DNA of 64,000 nucleotides from Dyadobacter luteus (lineage in GTDB: Bacteria; Bacteroidota; Bacteroidia; Cytophagales; Spirosomataceae): NCBI RefSeq assembly GCF_003383615.1, contig NZ_QNUL01000013.1:87714-151713 (forward strand), in the 5' to 3' direction. Position 1 is the first letter of the stretch, and each line of letters begins with the position of its first letter. The position numbers were made by a program, and so were the translations under genes. The notes beneath the pieces were generated by a model, which ran no database searches, was not told the DNA's origin, and worked only from the letters and a program-made list of their open reading frames with translations. Shown piece after piece: positions 39,560 through 48,748 of the stretch.

Positions 39560-40072
39560 TTAGGATCGCGCGCGCTCTCTGGAACCGAGGTAAGGAAGCC
39601 AGTTTTCATCTGCAAGACCGGAAAAATCACGGATAAACATCAGGAAAGAAGGCCGGAATGGGCGTTGCCTGAGAAACATACCCGCTTCTTCCGGAGTATG
39701 ATCTCCTTTTTTTGAATTACATCTCTTACAGGCTGTGGAAAGATTATCCCAATTGGTTTTACCCCCACGGGATTTCGGGATTACATGATCCAGAGTAAGA
39801 TTATCATGTGTTCCGCAATATTGACAGCGGTTGCCATCCCTTTTGAAGATGTTGTGGCGCGTCATCACAACGCCACGATACGGGAGGTGAATATAGCGGT
39901 TAAGCCTAATTACAACAGGCGACGGATACTCGCTGCTGACAGTTCGCAGATAGTCGCTGGAAGATTCTGCCAGCATCTCTGCTTTATTCATATACACTAA
40001 CAAAAACGCTTTCGGAACCGTGCAAACACTTAATGCACTGTAATCTTGATTCAGAACCAGTACTTTACCCAT
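39560..40072 (-). CDS. HNH endonuclease family protein
   Basis: 170 residues. The N-terminal half (VLVLNQDYSALSVC, RYIHLPYRGVVMTRHNIFKRD) and the HNH domain (CQYCGTHDNLTLDHVIPKSRGG, then NLSTACKRCNSKKG) match a very common stand-alone bacterial HNH family. Two CxxC pairs form the structural zinc site and DH/N the catalytic core. Its cellular role is not established. It is not linked to a restriction or phage module here; neighbours are smpB and rpsA. Confidence 0.9.
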   Translation of the reverse strand: MGKVLVLNQDYSALSVCTVPKAFLLVYMNKAEMLAESSSDYLRTVSSEYPSPVVIRLNRYIHLPYRGVVMTRHNIFKRDGNRCQYCGTHDNLTLDHVIPKSRGGKTNWDNLSTACKRCNSKKGDHTPEEAGMFLRQRPFRPSFLMFIRDFSGLADENWLPYLGSRERARS

Positions 40073-40223
40073 GAGCCTTTGAGGTAATTGATTCTGACAA
40101 TATATGAATTTTTAACTAATATAGTTCTTATCGAAATCCATAAATTATTATAATTTAACATCAAAGACACTGATATACAGTATAAATGATGACGCAGCGG
40201 CTGCCAGGTATGAAGAAATCCGA

Positions 40224-40682
40224 TCAATAACCTGCTCTGTCGTTCTCTCGCTTCACATCCCGTTCTTTGATGGAATCACGCTTGTCGTATAGTTTTTTAC
40301 CTTTCGCAAGTGCAATATGCAACTTCGCAAAACCTCTGTCCGAAGTAAATAACCGAACAGGGACGATCGTCAAACCCTGATCTTTCAGATTTTCCGTCAA
40401 TCGTTTTCGCTCTCTCTTTGTAATTAGCAATTTACGATCACGCATAGGATCGTGATTATAATGTGTACCTTCTGTATACGGAGAAATATGTAAGCTGCGT
40501 ACATACAGCTCATTGTCCATAAACAGACAATAGGCATCCTGGAAATTAACTTTGCCTTGTCTGATTGATTTAATCTCCGTGCCCGTCAGTGCCAAACCTG
40601 CAGTAAATTCCTCAACGAAGAAATACTCGAATGAGGCTCTGCGATTCTTTATATCTACTTTTTTAACTAATTTTTCTGACAT
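40224..40682 (-). CDS. smpB: SsrA-binding protein SmpB
   Basis: 152 residues. It delivers tmRNA to stalled ribosomes. The family core is clear (IKNRRASFEYFFVEEFTAGL, ALTGTEIKSIRQG, YNHDPMRDRKLLI, and the C-terminal ALAKGKKLYDKRD and basic tail). The ssrA gene is not in the window. The start is an ATG with an upstream -7-like box at 40720-40727. Confidence 0.97.
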   Translation of the reverse strand: MSEKLVKKVDIKNRRASFEYFFVEEFTAGLALTGTEIKSIRQGKVNFQDAYCLFMDNELYVRSLHISPYTEGTHYNHDPMRDRKLLITKRERKRLTENLKDQGLTIVPVRLFTSDRGFAKLHIALAKGKKLYDKRDSIKERDVKRENDRAGY

Positions 40683-40719
40683 TCTTTTAATATTAAAGAA
40701 TTGTAAAATTAATGTTTTC

Positions 40720-40727
40720 CAAAACTA
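40720..40727 (-). promoter_or_regulatory. Possible -7 box of smpB
   Basis: TAGTTTTG on the minus strand, about 38 bases before the smpB start, matches TAnnTTTG. The -33 position reads TTAG, a weak match. The remainder of the 250-base smpB/accD spacer contains the accD terminator and nothing else recognised. Confidence 0.5.
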
Positions 40728-40874
40728 TACCAAGCAAGTGAATTGCTAACTGATACTGTCTTTATCTTCCAGCTCGCAAAGCGTGTGTACCTGAATAAGA
40801 TAAAGTTAGAAAATCAAAAACCACTCTTTTTGTCACATATTCGAAAGCACTACCAACACGGACAGAAAGCAAAA

Positions 40875-40905
40875 CTGCGTAACCCATCTATTGAGGATTA
40901 CGCAG
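40875..40905 (-). terminator. Terminator after accD
   Basis: Arms CTGCGTAA / TTACGCAG (40875-40882, 40898-40905) with a 15-base loop, followed on the minus strand by TTTTGCTTTC. It lies about 29 bases after the accD stop. Confidence 0.75.
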
Positions 40906-40933
40906 CAGGTGTATTGGTACTAATCTGAAGCGA

Positions 40934-41776
40934 TTATTTCAACATCGTAAGCAGACTGCTCAATTTATCTTTCAAATCTTTTCTGTCTACAATGAAATCC
41001 AGGAAACCATGTTCCAAAACGAATTCTGCGCTTTGAAAACCTTTTGGTAAATCCTTACCAATTGTCTCTCTGATTACGCGTGGGCCGGCAAAACCGATCA
41101 GCGCCTCAGGTTCAGAAATATTGAAATCTCCCAACATCGCATACGACGCAGTTACACCACCTGTGGTAGGATCAGTAAGCAAAGAGATATAAGGTAATTT
41201 TGCTTCTGAAAGCAAAGCAAGACGTGCAGAAGTTTTAGCCATTTGCATTAATGAAAAACCTGCTTCCATCATACGCGCACCACCCGATTTCGATATCATC
41301 AGAAAGGGCACCTTCTTTTTAAGAGCGTGGTTAATCGCGCGGGCAATTTTCTCACCTACTACAGATCCCATAGAGCCACCAATGAAATTGAAATCCATAC
41401 AAGCGATTACAATATCCAGATCGTTCATTTTACCATATCCTGTACGAACAGCATCTTTCAGACCCGTTTTCTGAATAGTCGTTTTAACGCGGTCCGGATA
41501 TGCTTTTGTATCTACAAATTTCAGCGGATCACCCGATACCAGATCTTTGTCCAGTTCAGTAAAATTATTATCATCAAACAGAAGTTCGAAGTATATCTCG
41601 GATCCTACCTTATCGTGATAGTTACAATGTGGGCAGGTATACGCATTAAGCTTATGCTCCCGTGTCGCCGTTATTTTTTTACACTGAGGACACTGATACC
41701 ATAACCCGTCCGGAGCTTCACGCTTCATTTCCGTGGGTGTACTAATACCTTTTTCTTTTCGGATAAACCAAGACAT
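40934..41776 (-). CDS. accD: Acetyl-CoA carboxylase carboxyltransferase subunit beta
   Basis: 280 residues. It pairs with AccA to make malonyl-CoA for fatty acid synthesis. The N-terminal zinc ribbon is seen at about residues 28-50 ([17 protein letters not shown], then YTCPHC). The crotonase-like core has [34 protein letters not shown], and [16 protein letters not shown]. accA is not in the window. Confidence 0.97.
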   Translation of the reverse strand: MSWFIRKEKGISTPTEMKREAPDGLWYQCPQCKKITATREHKLNAYTCPHCNYHDKVGSEIYFELLFDDNNFTELDKDLVSGDPLKFVDTKAYPDRVKTTIQKTGLKDAVRTGYGKMNDLDIVIACMDFNFIGGSMGSVVGEKIARAINHALKKKVPFLMISKSGGARMMEAGFSLMQMAKTSARLALLSEAKLPYISLLTDPTTGGVTASYAMLGDFNISEPEALIGFAGPRVIRETIGKDLPKGFQSAEFVLEHGFLDFIVDRKDLKDKLSSLLTMLK

Positions 41777-41856
41777 ATAATGATGTGAGTTAGCAACTTC
41801 ATTAAAGACCTCAAAAGCAGATCTTTACAGCATTTTCATGATGAATTAAGGGGTCA

Positions 41857-41864
41857 AATATAGC
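41857..41864 (-). promoter_or_regulatory. -7 box of accD
   Basis: TATATTTG on the minus strand matches TAnnTTTG, about 80 bases before accD. A TTTC about 21 bases further up is a possible weak -33 box. Confidence 0.55.
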
Positions 41865-42031
41865 AATAAATGTTCTGGAATGAGAAACTACACAAGGTTA
41901 TTCCTTTTTATTCCCACTATGCAAGTCCAAAAGCAAGCCCGTTTACTGAAACATATTCACTCAAAAATTGTTTCTTTACAAGTACTTTAAACTTTACAAT
42001 TGAAACAACGCGATATTCAGTCGCCAATATA

Positions 42032-42574
42032 ATGAGCATATCGAGTCAGCCTATCGTAATTATAGTTGGTACCAACCGCCCTAATTCAATGTCCCGCAAA
42101 ATTGCGGAGTATTACCAGAATCTCCTTTCCAAATTGAATGCCCCAAGTTTAATTCTGGATTTGGTTAATCTGCCGCATGACTTCACTGTATCCGCTATGT
42201 ACGAAAATAGCGGCAAAAATGAGGGCTTTAATGGACTGAGGGCGTTATTAGAGAAAACTGATAAATTCGTGTTTATTGTCCCTGAATACAACGGCTCCTA
42301 TCCGGGTGTATTAAAAGCATTTATAGATGGCCTTCCCTATCCCAATAGCTTTACAAACAAAAAAGCCGCGCTGGTGGGTTTGTCATCCAACACACAGGGG
42401 GCAACAATTGCCATGAGCCATCTGAACGACGTTTTCAGTTATCTGGGGATGAATACACTTGCTTTGAGAGTAAAGCTGGCACAAATTCGTAATCACTACA
42501 CCGAGGGAGTAATTACTAACGCACTTTACAACGAACTGCTGGAAATGCAGGCAGAACAAATCTTAAGGTTTTAA
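42032..42574 (+). CDS. NADPH-dependent FMN reductase family protein
   Basis: 180 residues from ATG 42032 (MSISSQPIVIIVGTNRPNSM). The frame is open 54 codons further upstream, but that part has no flavodoxin-like sequence and would run through the accD promoter region. The flavin-binding start (IIVGTNRPNSMSRKIAEYY) and the middle motif PEYNGSYPGVLKAFIDG are typical of the NADPH-dependent FMN reductase / azoreductase-type family. The substrate is unknown. It converges on ftsZ and shares a terminator with it. Confidence 0.9.
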   Translation: MSISSQPIVIIVGTNRPNSMSRKIAEYYQNLLSKLNAPSLILDLVNLPHDFTVSAMYENSGKNEGFNGLRALLEKTDKFVFIVPEYNGSYPGVLKAFIDGLPYPNSFTNKKAALVGLSSNTQGATIAMSHLNDVFSYLGMNTLALRVKLAQIRNHYTEGVITNALYNELLEMQAEQILRF

Positions 42575-42612
42575 AATAAGAAAAGGAGCCTTTCGGCTCC
42601 TTTTCTTATTTT
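42573..42612. terminator. Bidirectional terminator shared by FMN reductase and ftsZ
   Basis: A perfect 18-bp stem (42573-42590 with 42595-42612) with a TTTC tetraloop. It begins within the stop codon of the FMN reductase gene (42572-42574) and its other arm contains the ftsZ stop codon (42608-42606) and the ftsZ Lys codon. A/T runs at both ends allow it to work in both directions. Confidence 0.9.
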
Positions 42613-44012
42613 AACCAGTGCTGTTCCATCTCATTTGCGGGAATCGACGGCCGCCTCCACAATTCAATCTGACTTCTGCGATAAGCAGGGCCTTCCAGAT
42701 CAGCGTATTTCACAGCACCCTCCTTAAAGAACTTGATCATCGCTTCCATTCTTTCTGACTCCTCATTGGTCCAATCTTCTTCGCTGTCAGAATCAATAAT
42801 TGACACATGATTTATTTCACCCGAAGGTACCAATACCTCATTGTCCATAACCATATCAATTGTAGCCGTGTTTGTACCGGCCACCTCAGCAGTCATCATG
42901 AATTCATCCTGAGCCGGCTCAGGATATACAGCAGCCTGTTCATTGGCTTTCAGCATGCTTTTTGTCTGCATACCCGGAATAGGAGATTCGATGCTGTCAA
43001 AGCCTGCTGCAACGATGGTTACTCTCAGCTTATCTCCCAAAGAATCGTCCGTGATGGTACCCAGCTTAAACATACGGGCTTCACCTCCAACCTGAGACAA
43101 GACAAACTGCCAGATCTCACGCTGCTCTTTCATTGTTGCTTCTTTTTTCTTGCTCGTTGCAAGCGTAACCAGGATTCTCTTCGCACCACGAATATCACGG
43201 TCATTCAGCAAAGGAGAATCCAACGCCTCTTTAATCGCAAGCTGAGCACGTTCAGTACCCGACGCTTCGGACGTTCCCATTACCGACTGTCCCGCACTCT
43301 TCAGAACCTTCTCTACGTCTTTAAAGTCCGTATTGATGTTTCCGTTCGTCGTGATAATTTCGGATATACTTTTTACCGCATTCAGCAAAATACCGTCAGC
43401 CTCAGCAAAAGCCTGGGTAAGCGTCATATCCTCGTATAACTCTTCCAGTTTGTCGTTCAACACCACCAGAACGGTATCGCTGTACTCCTTCAGCTGCTCG
43501 ATCCCTTCAAGCGCCTGTTCCTTTTTATCAAGACCTTCCCAGGTATAGGGTGCGGTAACAACAGCTACTGTCAGCTTACCCATTTCTTTGGCAAGCTGAG
43601 CAATGACCGGTGCTGCCCCGGTTCCTGTTCCTCCACCCATACCAGCGGTAATAAATACCATCTGAGTAGAGCCTCCCAGTAATGCTTTTATTTCTTCTAT
43701 CGTTTCCAGGGCTGCCTCCTTACCCTTGGTAGCGTCTGTTCCTGCTCCCAGTCCCTGAGTAAGGGTAGCTCCCAATTGTATCCTAACTGGCACAGGGCTG
43801 TTTGCCAGCGCCTGTCTGTCTGTATTACAAACTGCAAATTCTACATCTTTGATTTTTTTCTCATACATGTAGTTAACAGCGTTGCTTCCACCACCGCCAA
43901 CACCAATTACCTTGATGATAGCCGGATCAGCCTGGCTGCCTGCATTGGGATCCCTAATGATTTCGTTCACAATGTAATCCTGGTCTAATGCGTGTAACAA
44001 ACTGGTATTCAT
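42606..44012 (-). CDS. ftsZ: Cell division protein FtsZ
   Basis: 468 residues, a tubulin-like GTPase that forms the Z ring. The GTP loop GGGTGTG is at residues 126-132, with the N-terminal GVGGGGSNAVN and the T7 loop in NINTDFKDVEKVL. After the GTPase core (about 1-330) a variable acidic linker follows, and the C-terminal peptide ends with RRPSIPANEMEQHWLK. It is the last gene of the murD-to-ftsZ operon, and its stop lies in the terminator stem. Confidence 0.98.
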   Translation of the reverse strand: MNTSLLHALDQDYIVNEIIRDPNAGSQADPAIIKVIGVGGGGSNAVNYMYEKKIKDVEFAVCNTDRQALANSPVPVRIQLGATLTQGLGAGTDATKGKEAALETIEEIKALLGGSTQMVFITAGMGGGTGTGAAPVIAQLAKEMGKLTVAVVTAPYTWEGLDKKEQALEGIEQLKEYSDTVLVVLNDKLEELYEDMTLTQAFAEADGILLNAVKSISEIITTNGNINTDFKDVEKVLKSAGQSVMGTSEASGTERAQLAIKEALDSPLLNDRDIRGAKRILVTLATSKKKEATMKEQREIWQFVLSQVGGEARMFKLGTITDDSLGDKLRVTIVAAGFDSIESPIPGMQTKSMLKANEQAAVYPEPAQDEFMMTAEVAGTNTATIDMVMDNEVLVPSGEINHVSIIDSDSEEDWTNEESERMEAMIKFFKEGAVKYADLEGPAYRRSQIELWRRPSIPANEMEQHWLK

Positions 44013-44046
44013 ATTCCCGGGGTTGATTGGTGTAATGTCTTAAATT

Positions 44047-45408
44047 TCAATATTCATCTGCATTGTCGTCTTTTTTTCCCAGGAGATTATCCCAGAAGTA
44101 ACGTCCCGACCTTTTTGGCTCCTCCCTATTCTCTTTAACTTTAGGCTCCGGCTGTTGTTGATAGCCATTATTAACAGGAGGCTTTACTACTGTCTCCGTT
44201 TTACACACCGATTTGATCCTCGGATCAATAGATTTAACACCAGCCCATGCTAAACCTATCGCTGTTGCAAATGTGGAATTACTTACGGCATCTGCCTTCA
44301 CGGTTCTTGCCAGATTTTCGGGCAGGCCAACCCTTACGGCCATTCCGGTAACACGCTCAAATAAAACTTCGATCTCATCGAGATCAGCACTGCCTCCGCT
44401 GAGTACAATGCCTCCAATCAGTTTTTCTTGTAAACCCGACTTTATTATTTCCGCATACACCATTGCGGCTATTTCTTTCAAACGTTCTTCAATAATCAGC
44501 GCTACATTTTTTTTGAGCACAGGCTTGGGAGGTCTTCCCGCAAGGAAATTGACCAAAATTTCCACATTGAGAGGAATATCCCCAGATACTGCGACCCCAA
44601 ATTCCTTCTTAAGTTGCTCTGCATTCTCAACTTGTATACCACAACCTGTGGCAAGATCATTGGTAATATGCCTTCCTCCGATCGGGAAAGAAGCGATGTG
44701 CCGGATCACACGGTCCTGATATATAATGAGATCCGTTGTGTGATCACCAATATCTACAAGGGCAATCCCTGCCTTTGTCTCATTGTCCGACAATACCGCC
44801 AAGCTTGTTGCCAGCGGTGCGTATACAAGCTTATCAAACTTCAGACCAGGATCAGCTTCCTGCAAACTTTTCTTGGTTCTCTGAATCGATTGATTATTCG
44901 CTGATACAATCAGAAAATTACCACCGAGCTTAATACCTGTCCGCCCTACCGGCTCCTTCACTCCAACTGCATTGTCAACGGCAAAATCTATGGGCAAAAC
45001 ATGAAGTACATCATAATTAGGCTCCGTTTTGGCACGATACATATCGTCCACCAGCTGGTCCACATCCCGTTGGGTTACCTCTTCGCCAGTAGAAGCTGAG
45101 GGGCGTATCACACCGTCACTCTGCGCACTTACCCGTACATGAGCACCACTGAAACTTACGTTTACGATACCGATATCAAGGTCAGAACGAAGTGAGGCCT
45201 CCGCTAAAGCCTCTTTGATCGCCGCACCAACTTGTTTAATATTTTCAACAGAACCATTTACAACCGCTCCATGTGGAACCGGTACTTCACTAAAACCAAG
45301 AATCTCTATATTACTCTGACGTGACCCTGAGGCTATCCCCTGCGCCGCGATAACTGCAATTTTTGTACTTCCAATATCAACTCCTACTACTATTTTGTCG
45401 TGTGCCAT
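44047..45408 (-). CDS. ftsA: Cell division protein FtsA
   Basis: 453 residues, actin-like ATPase that anchors FtsZ to the membrane. Actin-fold motifs are visible: VGVDIGSTKIAVI at the start, VDIGDHTTDLIIY in the middle and GGIVLSGGSADLD. After a Pro/Gln-rich linker the C-terminal tail RYFWDNLLGKKDDNADEY contains a short amphipathic segment that would fit the membrane-targeting helix. It follows ftsQ by about 15 bases. Confidence 0.96.
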   Translation of the reverse strand: MAHDKIVVGVDIGSTKIAVIAAQGIASGSRQSNIEILGFSEVPVPHGAVVNGSVENIKQVGAAIKEALAEASLRSDLDIGIVNVSFSGAHVRVSAQSDGVIRPSASTGEEVTQRDVDQLVDDMYRAKTEPNYDVLHVLPIDFAVDNAVGVKEPVGRTGIKLGGNFLIVSANNQSIQRTKKSLQEADPGLKFDKLVYAPLATSLAVLSDNETKAGIALVDIGDHTTDLIIYQDRVIRHIASFPIGGRHITNDLATGCGIQVENAEQLKKEFGVAVSGDIPLNVEILVNFLAGRPPKPVLKKNVALIIEERLKEIAAMVYAEIIKSGLQEKLIGGIVLSGGSADLDEIEVLFERVTGMAVRVGLPENLARTVKADAVSNSTFATAIGLAWAGVKSIDPRIKSVCKTETVVKPPVNNGYQQQPEPKVKENREEPKRSGRYFWDNLLGKKDDNADEY

Positions 45409-45423
45409 GCTGATGGTGAATTG

Positions 45424-46200
45424 TTATTCACAAACTATTTGATCTTGAAACTTAATACTTATTCTTGAAAATCTACTCCAATCCTTGCTCAGCACCTCTT
45501 CATAAAATAAGTGCAACTTGTTAAATTTGGACTCGAAGCCTTCCGCCGTGCCAAATTCTATTTTCTGATCCCCCAAAACCATACTTAACTCAATTTCCCC
45601 GTTTTTGTCAGCATCCAGTTTTGCAACCTGTGCTTTCCAAAACGGGTCAGTATTCAGAAAGCGAATCAAATCCATGAGCGATTCACCTTCTTTTCCTTTA
45701 AATCTTTTCAAATCTTTGAAATAGGCTCCCGAAACAATGAGGGCGCGCGCAGAGAAACTATCGGACAAAGGAAAAAAATCGCCTTCATCATTGATATAAA
45801 AACCTTCTGCACTCTGTACCTCACCGTTTTGAGATGTATTGACCCATCTCGCTAACGGTCTTTCCTGTTCAACATTAACGACAATATTACCTTTCAGGTC
45901 ACGCGAAACCTGACATTTCTTTATCAGTTTGTTTTTTTTGACTCTGTATTCCAGTTCACCCAGATTAATCTCATCAAGCCTTTCGCCAATAAGCGGATCC
46001 CCTCCATGCTCAGTGAGTAACGTGCGCACATCAGTTTGGTTCAGAAAAAATGCTCCCGAGTCTCCTTCAATGGAGATTACCAGATTGTTACACCGTTGTC
46101 CGCCTAGTCTGCTTTCGGCCATACCTATCCCGAGAACAGGTAGAATGAGCCATAAACTGCGTTTAAAAAATTGCCAAGAATATTCAAATTTACGTAACAT
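45424..46200 (-). CDS. ftsQ: Cell division protein FtsQ
   Basis: 258 residues, the diverged Bacteroidota form. One N-terminal membrane helix (about 15-30, LWLILPVLGIGM) is followed by a POTRA-like domain (FLNQTDVRTLLTEHGG, GELEYRVKKNKLIKKCQVSRDLKG) and a beta domain. Assignment depends mainly on its position between murC and ftsA. Confidence 0.88.
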   Translation of the reverse strand: MLRKFEYSWQFFKRSLWLILPVLGIGMAESRLGGQRCNNLVISIEGDSGAFFLNQTDVRTLLTEHGGDPLIGERLDEINLGELEYRVKKNKLIKKCQVSRDLKGNIVVNVEQERPLARWVNTSQNGEVQSAEGFYINDEGDFFPLSDSFSARALIVSGAYFKDLKRFKGKEGESLMDLIRFLNTDPFWKAQVAKLDADKNGEIELSMVLGDQKIEFGTAEGFESKFNKLHLFYEEVLSKDWSRFSRISIKFQDQIVCE

Positions 46201-46225
46201 CTCAGTAATATTAAAAATGCTTTTA

Positions 46226-47629
46226 TTAATTGTTAGTAACCGGATCAGCCAGTAACGCTCTTATAGGACCCACCAGCGTATCGATATCTCCCGCCCCTAT
46301 GGTTACTACAACTTCTAGGCGAATATCAGATAAACTTTGTAGAATTTCTTCTTTTGATAGAATTCTTTTATCTAAAATCTCGACTTTATCTAGTAATAAT
46401 TTTGAACTAACCCCTTCAATCGGTAATTCACGTGCAGGATATATGTCTAACAGTAAGAGCCTGTCTGCAATTGAAAGACTCTGAGCAAAACCATCTGCAA
46501 AATCCCTCGTACGACTAAACAAGTGTGGCTGAAAAATGGCCGTCACATGCTTGCCGGGATACAAAGATTTCACAGAGTTCAGGAATGCTTCAATCTCCGT
46601 CGGATGGTGTGCATAATCATCGATATAAACTACATCCTTGTTTTCAATCTGATATTCAAAACGCCTTTTTACTCCTCTGTAACTTTCCAGTGCACTTTTA
46701 ATCTTTTCAGGAGCCACACCCAAATACAAGGCGGCGGCTGTTGCCGCAATACTGTTTTCAATATTATGATATCCAGGAATCACCATGGCGATATCCTTTA
46801 TTACACCATCAGGATACACAATATCAAACACGAATCGTGCATTTTCGATGTGGATGTTGGTGGCATGATAATCGCCCTCATTGAGTGAATATGTATACAC
46901 ACGCGCTTTGGTGCTGGCAGCAAGTTCTAATCCATATCGCATAAACAAGACACCATCCTCATCTATCTGACTTACATATTCTCTGAAAGATTCCAGAACT
47001 GCTTCGTGTTCTCCATAAATATCGAGATGATCCGCATCTGTTGATGTAACTATTGCGATCTCCGGATAAAGTGTCAAAAAAGATCTGTCAAACTCATCGG
47101 CTTCTACTACACATACAACGCTTTCCAGATTTTCCGTTGGCTTGTTGAGAAGAAGATTCGTTGCATAATTTTGAGTAATCCCTCCTAAAAACGCCGTACT
47201 GTTTACATCTGCATCTCTCAAAATGTGCGCTACCATGGAGGAAGTGGTAGTCTTACCATGCGTACCGGCTACTCCTACTGTCCTCAGGTTTTTTGTAAGC
47301 ATACCCAAAACCTGCGATCGCTTTAAAATCAGAAAATTATGATCTCTGAAATAAAGCATCTGTTTGTGCTGGACAGGTACTGCAGGCGTATAGACAACAA
47401 GTGTCTGTTGAGGATCAGTTATGAATGCTTCGGGAATTACAGCTACTTCGTCTTCCAGATTTACTGCAATCCCTTCCTGTACCAAAGTATTGACCAGCAC
47501 TGTTGCCGTTTTATCATATCCGGCTACATTAAACCCATTCGCCTTAAACCAACGAGCCAGCGCACTCATTCCTATGCCGCCTATTCCAACAAAGTATATA
47601 TTTTTCCAATTCATCACAGATGAACTCAT
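46226..47629 (-). CDS. murC: UDP-N-acetylmuramate--L-alanine ligase
   Basis: 467 residues. It adds L-alanine to UDP-MurNAc. The N-terminal motif GIGGIGMSALARWFK, the ATP loop VAGTHGKTTTSSM (about 118-130), and the C-terminal IDDYAHHPTEI are diagnostic. It lies 13 bases after murG. Confidence 0.97.
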   Translation of the reverse strand: MSSSVMNWKNIYFVGIGGIGMSALARWFKANGFNVAGYDKTATVLVNTLVQEGIAVNLEDEVAVIPEAFITDPQQTLVVYTPAVPVQHKQMLYFRDHNFLILKRSQVLGMLTKNLRTVGVAGTHGKTTTSSMVAHILRDADVNSTAFLGGITQNYATNLLLNKPTENLESVVCVVEADEFDRSFLTLYPEIAIVTSTDADHLDIYGEHEAVLESFREYVSQIDEDGVLFMRYGLELAASTKARVYTYSLNEGDYHATNIHIENARFVFDIVYPDGVIKDIAMVIPGYHNIENSIAATAAALYLGVAPEKIKSALESYRGVKRRFEYQIENKDVVYIDDYAHHPTEIEAFLNSVKSLYPGKHVTAIFQPHLFSRTRDFADGFAQSLSIADRLLLLDIYPARELPIEGVSSKLLLDKVEILDKRILSKEEILQSLSDIRLEVVVTIGAGDIDTLVGPIRALLADPVTNN

Positions 47630-47642
47630 AAGATATTCAATT

Positions 47643-48743
47643 TTAGTCTTTTATCAATCTTAAAACCTGTTTTGCTATATTCTCAGCTGCATCAGGTTTC
47701 CCCAATTTACTAATATTGGTTATAAGTGTATTTTGTAAGTCCGTATCTTCCAATAAACTTATCGCCTTATCAACCAACTCATTACCAGCCACATGGTCCT
47801 TCACCAATAAGGCTGCATTCTGTTCCGTCAAACTCAAAGCATTTTTGGTTTGATGATCTTCAGATGCCGCCGGAAACGGAACCAGAATAGCTGGCTTGGC
47901 AACCAGACACAGTTCAGAAACAGACAAAGCACCCGCTCGTGAGACCACCACGTCAGCTGCAGCATAGGCCAAGTCCATTTCGTAGATAAATTCGAATGCT
48001 TTTACCCGATCTGTCCCAAGCACTTTGATACTCTCATTAGCATTTGAAATAAATCCCTTACCTGTTTGCCATAAAACCTGGTAACCCAGATCCACCAGTT
48101 TTTTCAAACCGGCATTAATACTTTCATTGATAGATCGTGCCCCAAGACTGCCTCCCATCACAAATAAAGTTTTGCGCTCTTCTGACAATCCAAAATGAGT
48201 TAGCGCCAGAGCTCTCTTGTTAACTACATTTACAATATCACTTCTAACCGGATTTCCCAGCAGGATCAATTTTTCTTTTGAAAAAAATGCCTCCATGTTG
48301 GGGTATGCAACACAAATTTTGGCTGCTCTTTTTGCTAATAATTTATTCGTAATTCCTGCATAGGAATTCTGCTCCTGAATCAATGTCGGTACACCGGACA
48401 AAGATGCCATCATCAGCAGAGGCCCACTGGCAAATCCGCCAACACCAACCGCCACATCAGGTTTGAAATCCTTTACTACTTCCCTCGCTTTAAGCAAACT
48501 ATTAATGAGCTTAAAAGGAAACATAAGGTTCTCCGGAGACAACGATCTTTTAATACCCACAATAGGTAAACCAACAATGCGATATCCTGCCCGGGGTACC
48601 TTCTCCATTTCCATTTTCCCCAAAGCACCTACAAACAACACCTCCACTTCCTGATCCAGTTTTTGAATTGCGTTTGCTATGGCAATGGCGGGATAAATAT
48701 GCCCGCCGGTACCTCCGCCACTAATGATAACTTTTTTTGCCAT
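47643..48743 (-). CDS. murG: Undecaprenyl-PP-MurNAc-pentapeptide-UDPGlcNAc GlcNAc transferase
   Basis: 366 residues, a GT28 enzyme that makes lipid II from lipid I on the inner face of the inner membrane. The N-terminal loop GGGTGGHIYPAIAIA and the C-terminal motifs VMGGSLGARSIN, VSRAGALSVSEL and PFPAASEDHQTKNA are present. It is 5 bases after ftsW. Confidence 0.97.
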   Translation of the reverse strand: MAKKVIISGGGTGGHIYPAIAIANAIQKLDQEVEVLFVGALGKMEMEKVPRAGYRIVGLPIVGIKRSLSPENLMFPFKLINSLLKAREVVKDFKPDVAVGVGGFASGPLLMMASLSGVPTLIQEQNSYAGITNKLLAKRAAKICVAYPNMEAFFSKEKLILLGNPVRSDIVNVVNKRALALTHFGLSEERKTLFVMGGSLGARSINESINAGLKKLVDLGYQVLWQTGKGFISNANESIKVLGTDRVKAFEFIYEMDLAYAAADVVVSRAGALSVSELCLVAKPAILVPFPAASEDHQTKNALSLTEQNAALLVKDHVAGNELVDKAISLLEDTDLQNTLITNISKLGKPDAAENIAKQVLRLIKD

Positions 48744-48748
48744 CGCAA

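Noticed and set aside
39563..39578. CGCGCGC tract considered as a Z-DNA or recombination site
   Set aside because: It is short and is explained by Arg/Ala codons at the C-terminus of the HNH protein.
39560..40072. HNH nuclease considered as part of a defence or mobile element
   Set aside because: No methylase, specificity or phage genes nearby, and the protein belongs to a widespread stand-alone family.
41870..42031. 54-residue N-terminal extension of the FMN reductase
   Set aside because: No flavodoxin-like sequence; it would run through the accD promoter region, and family members start near the ATG at 42032.
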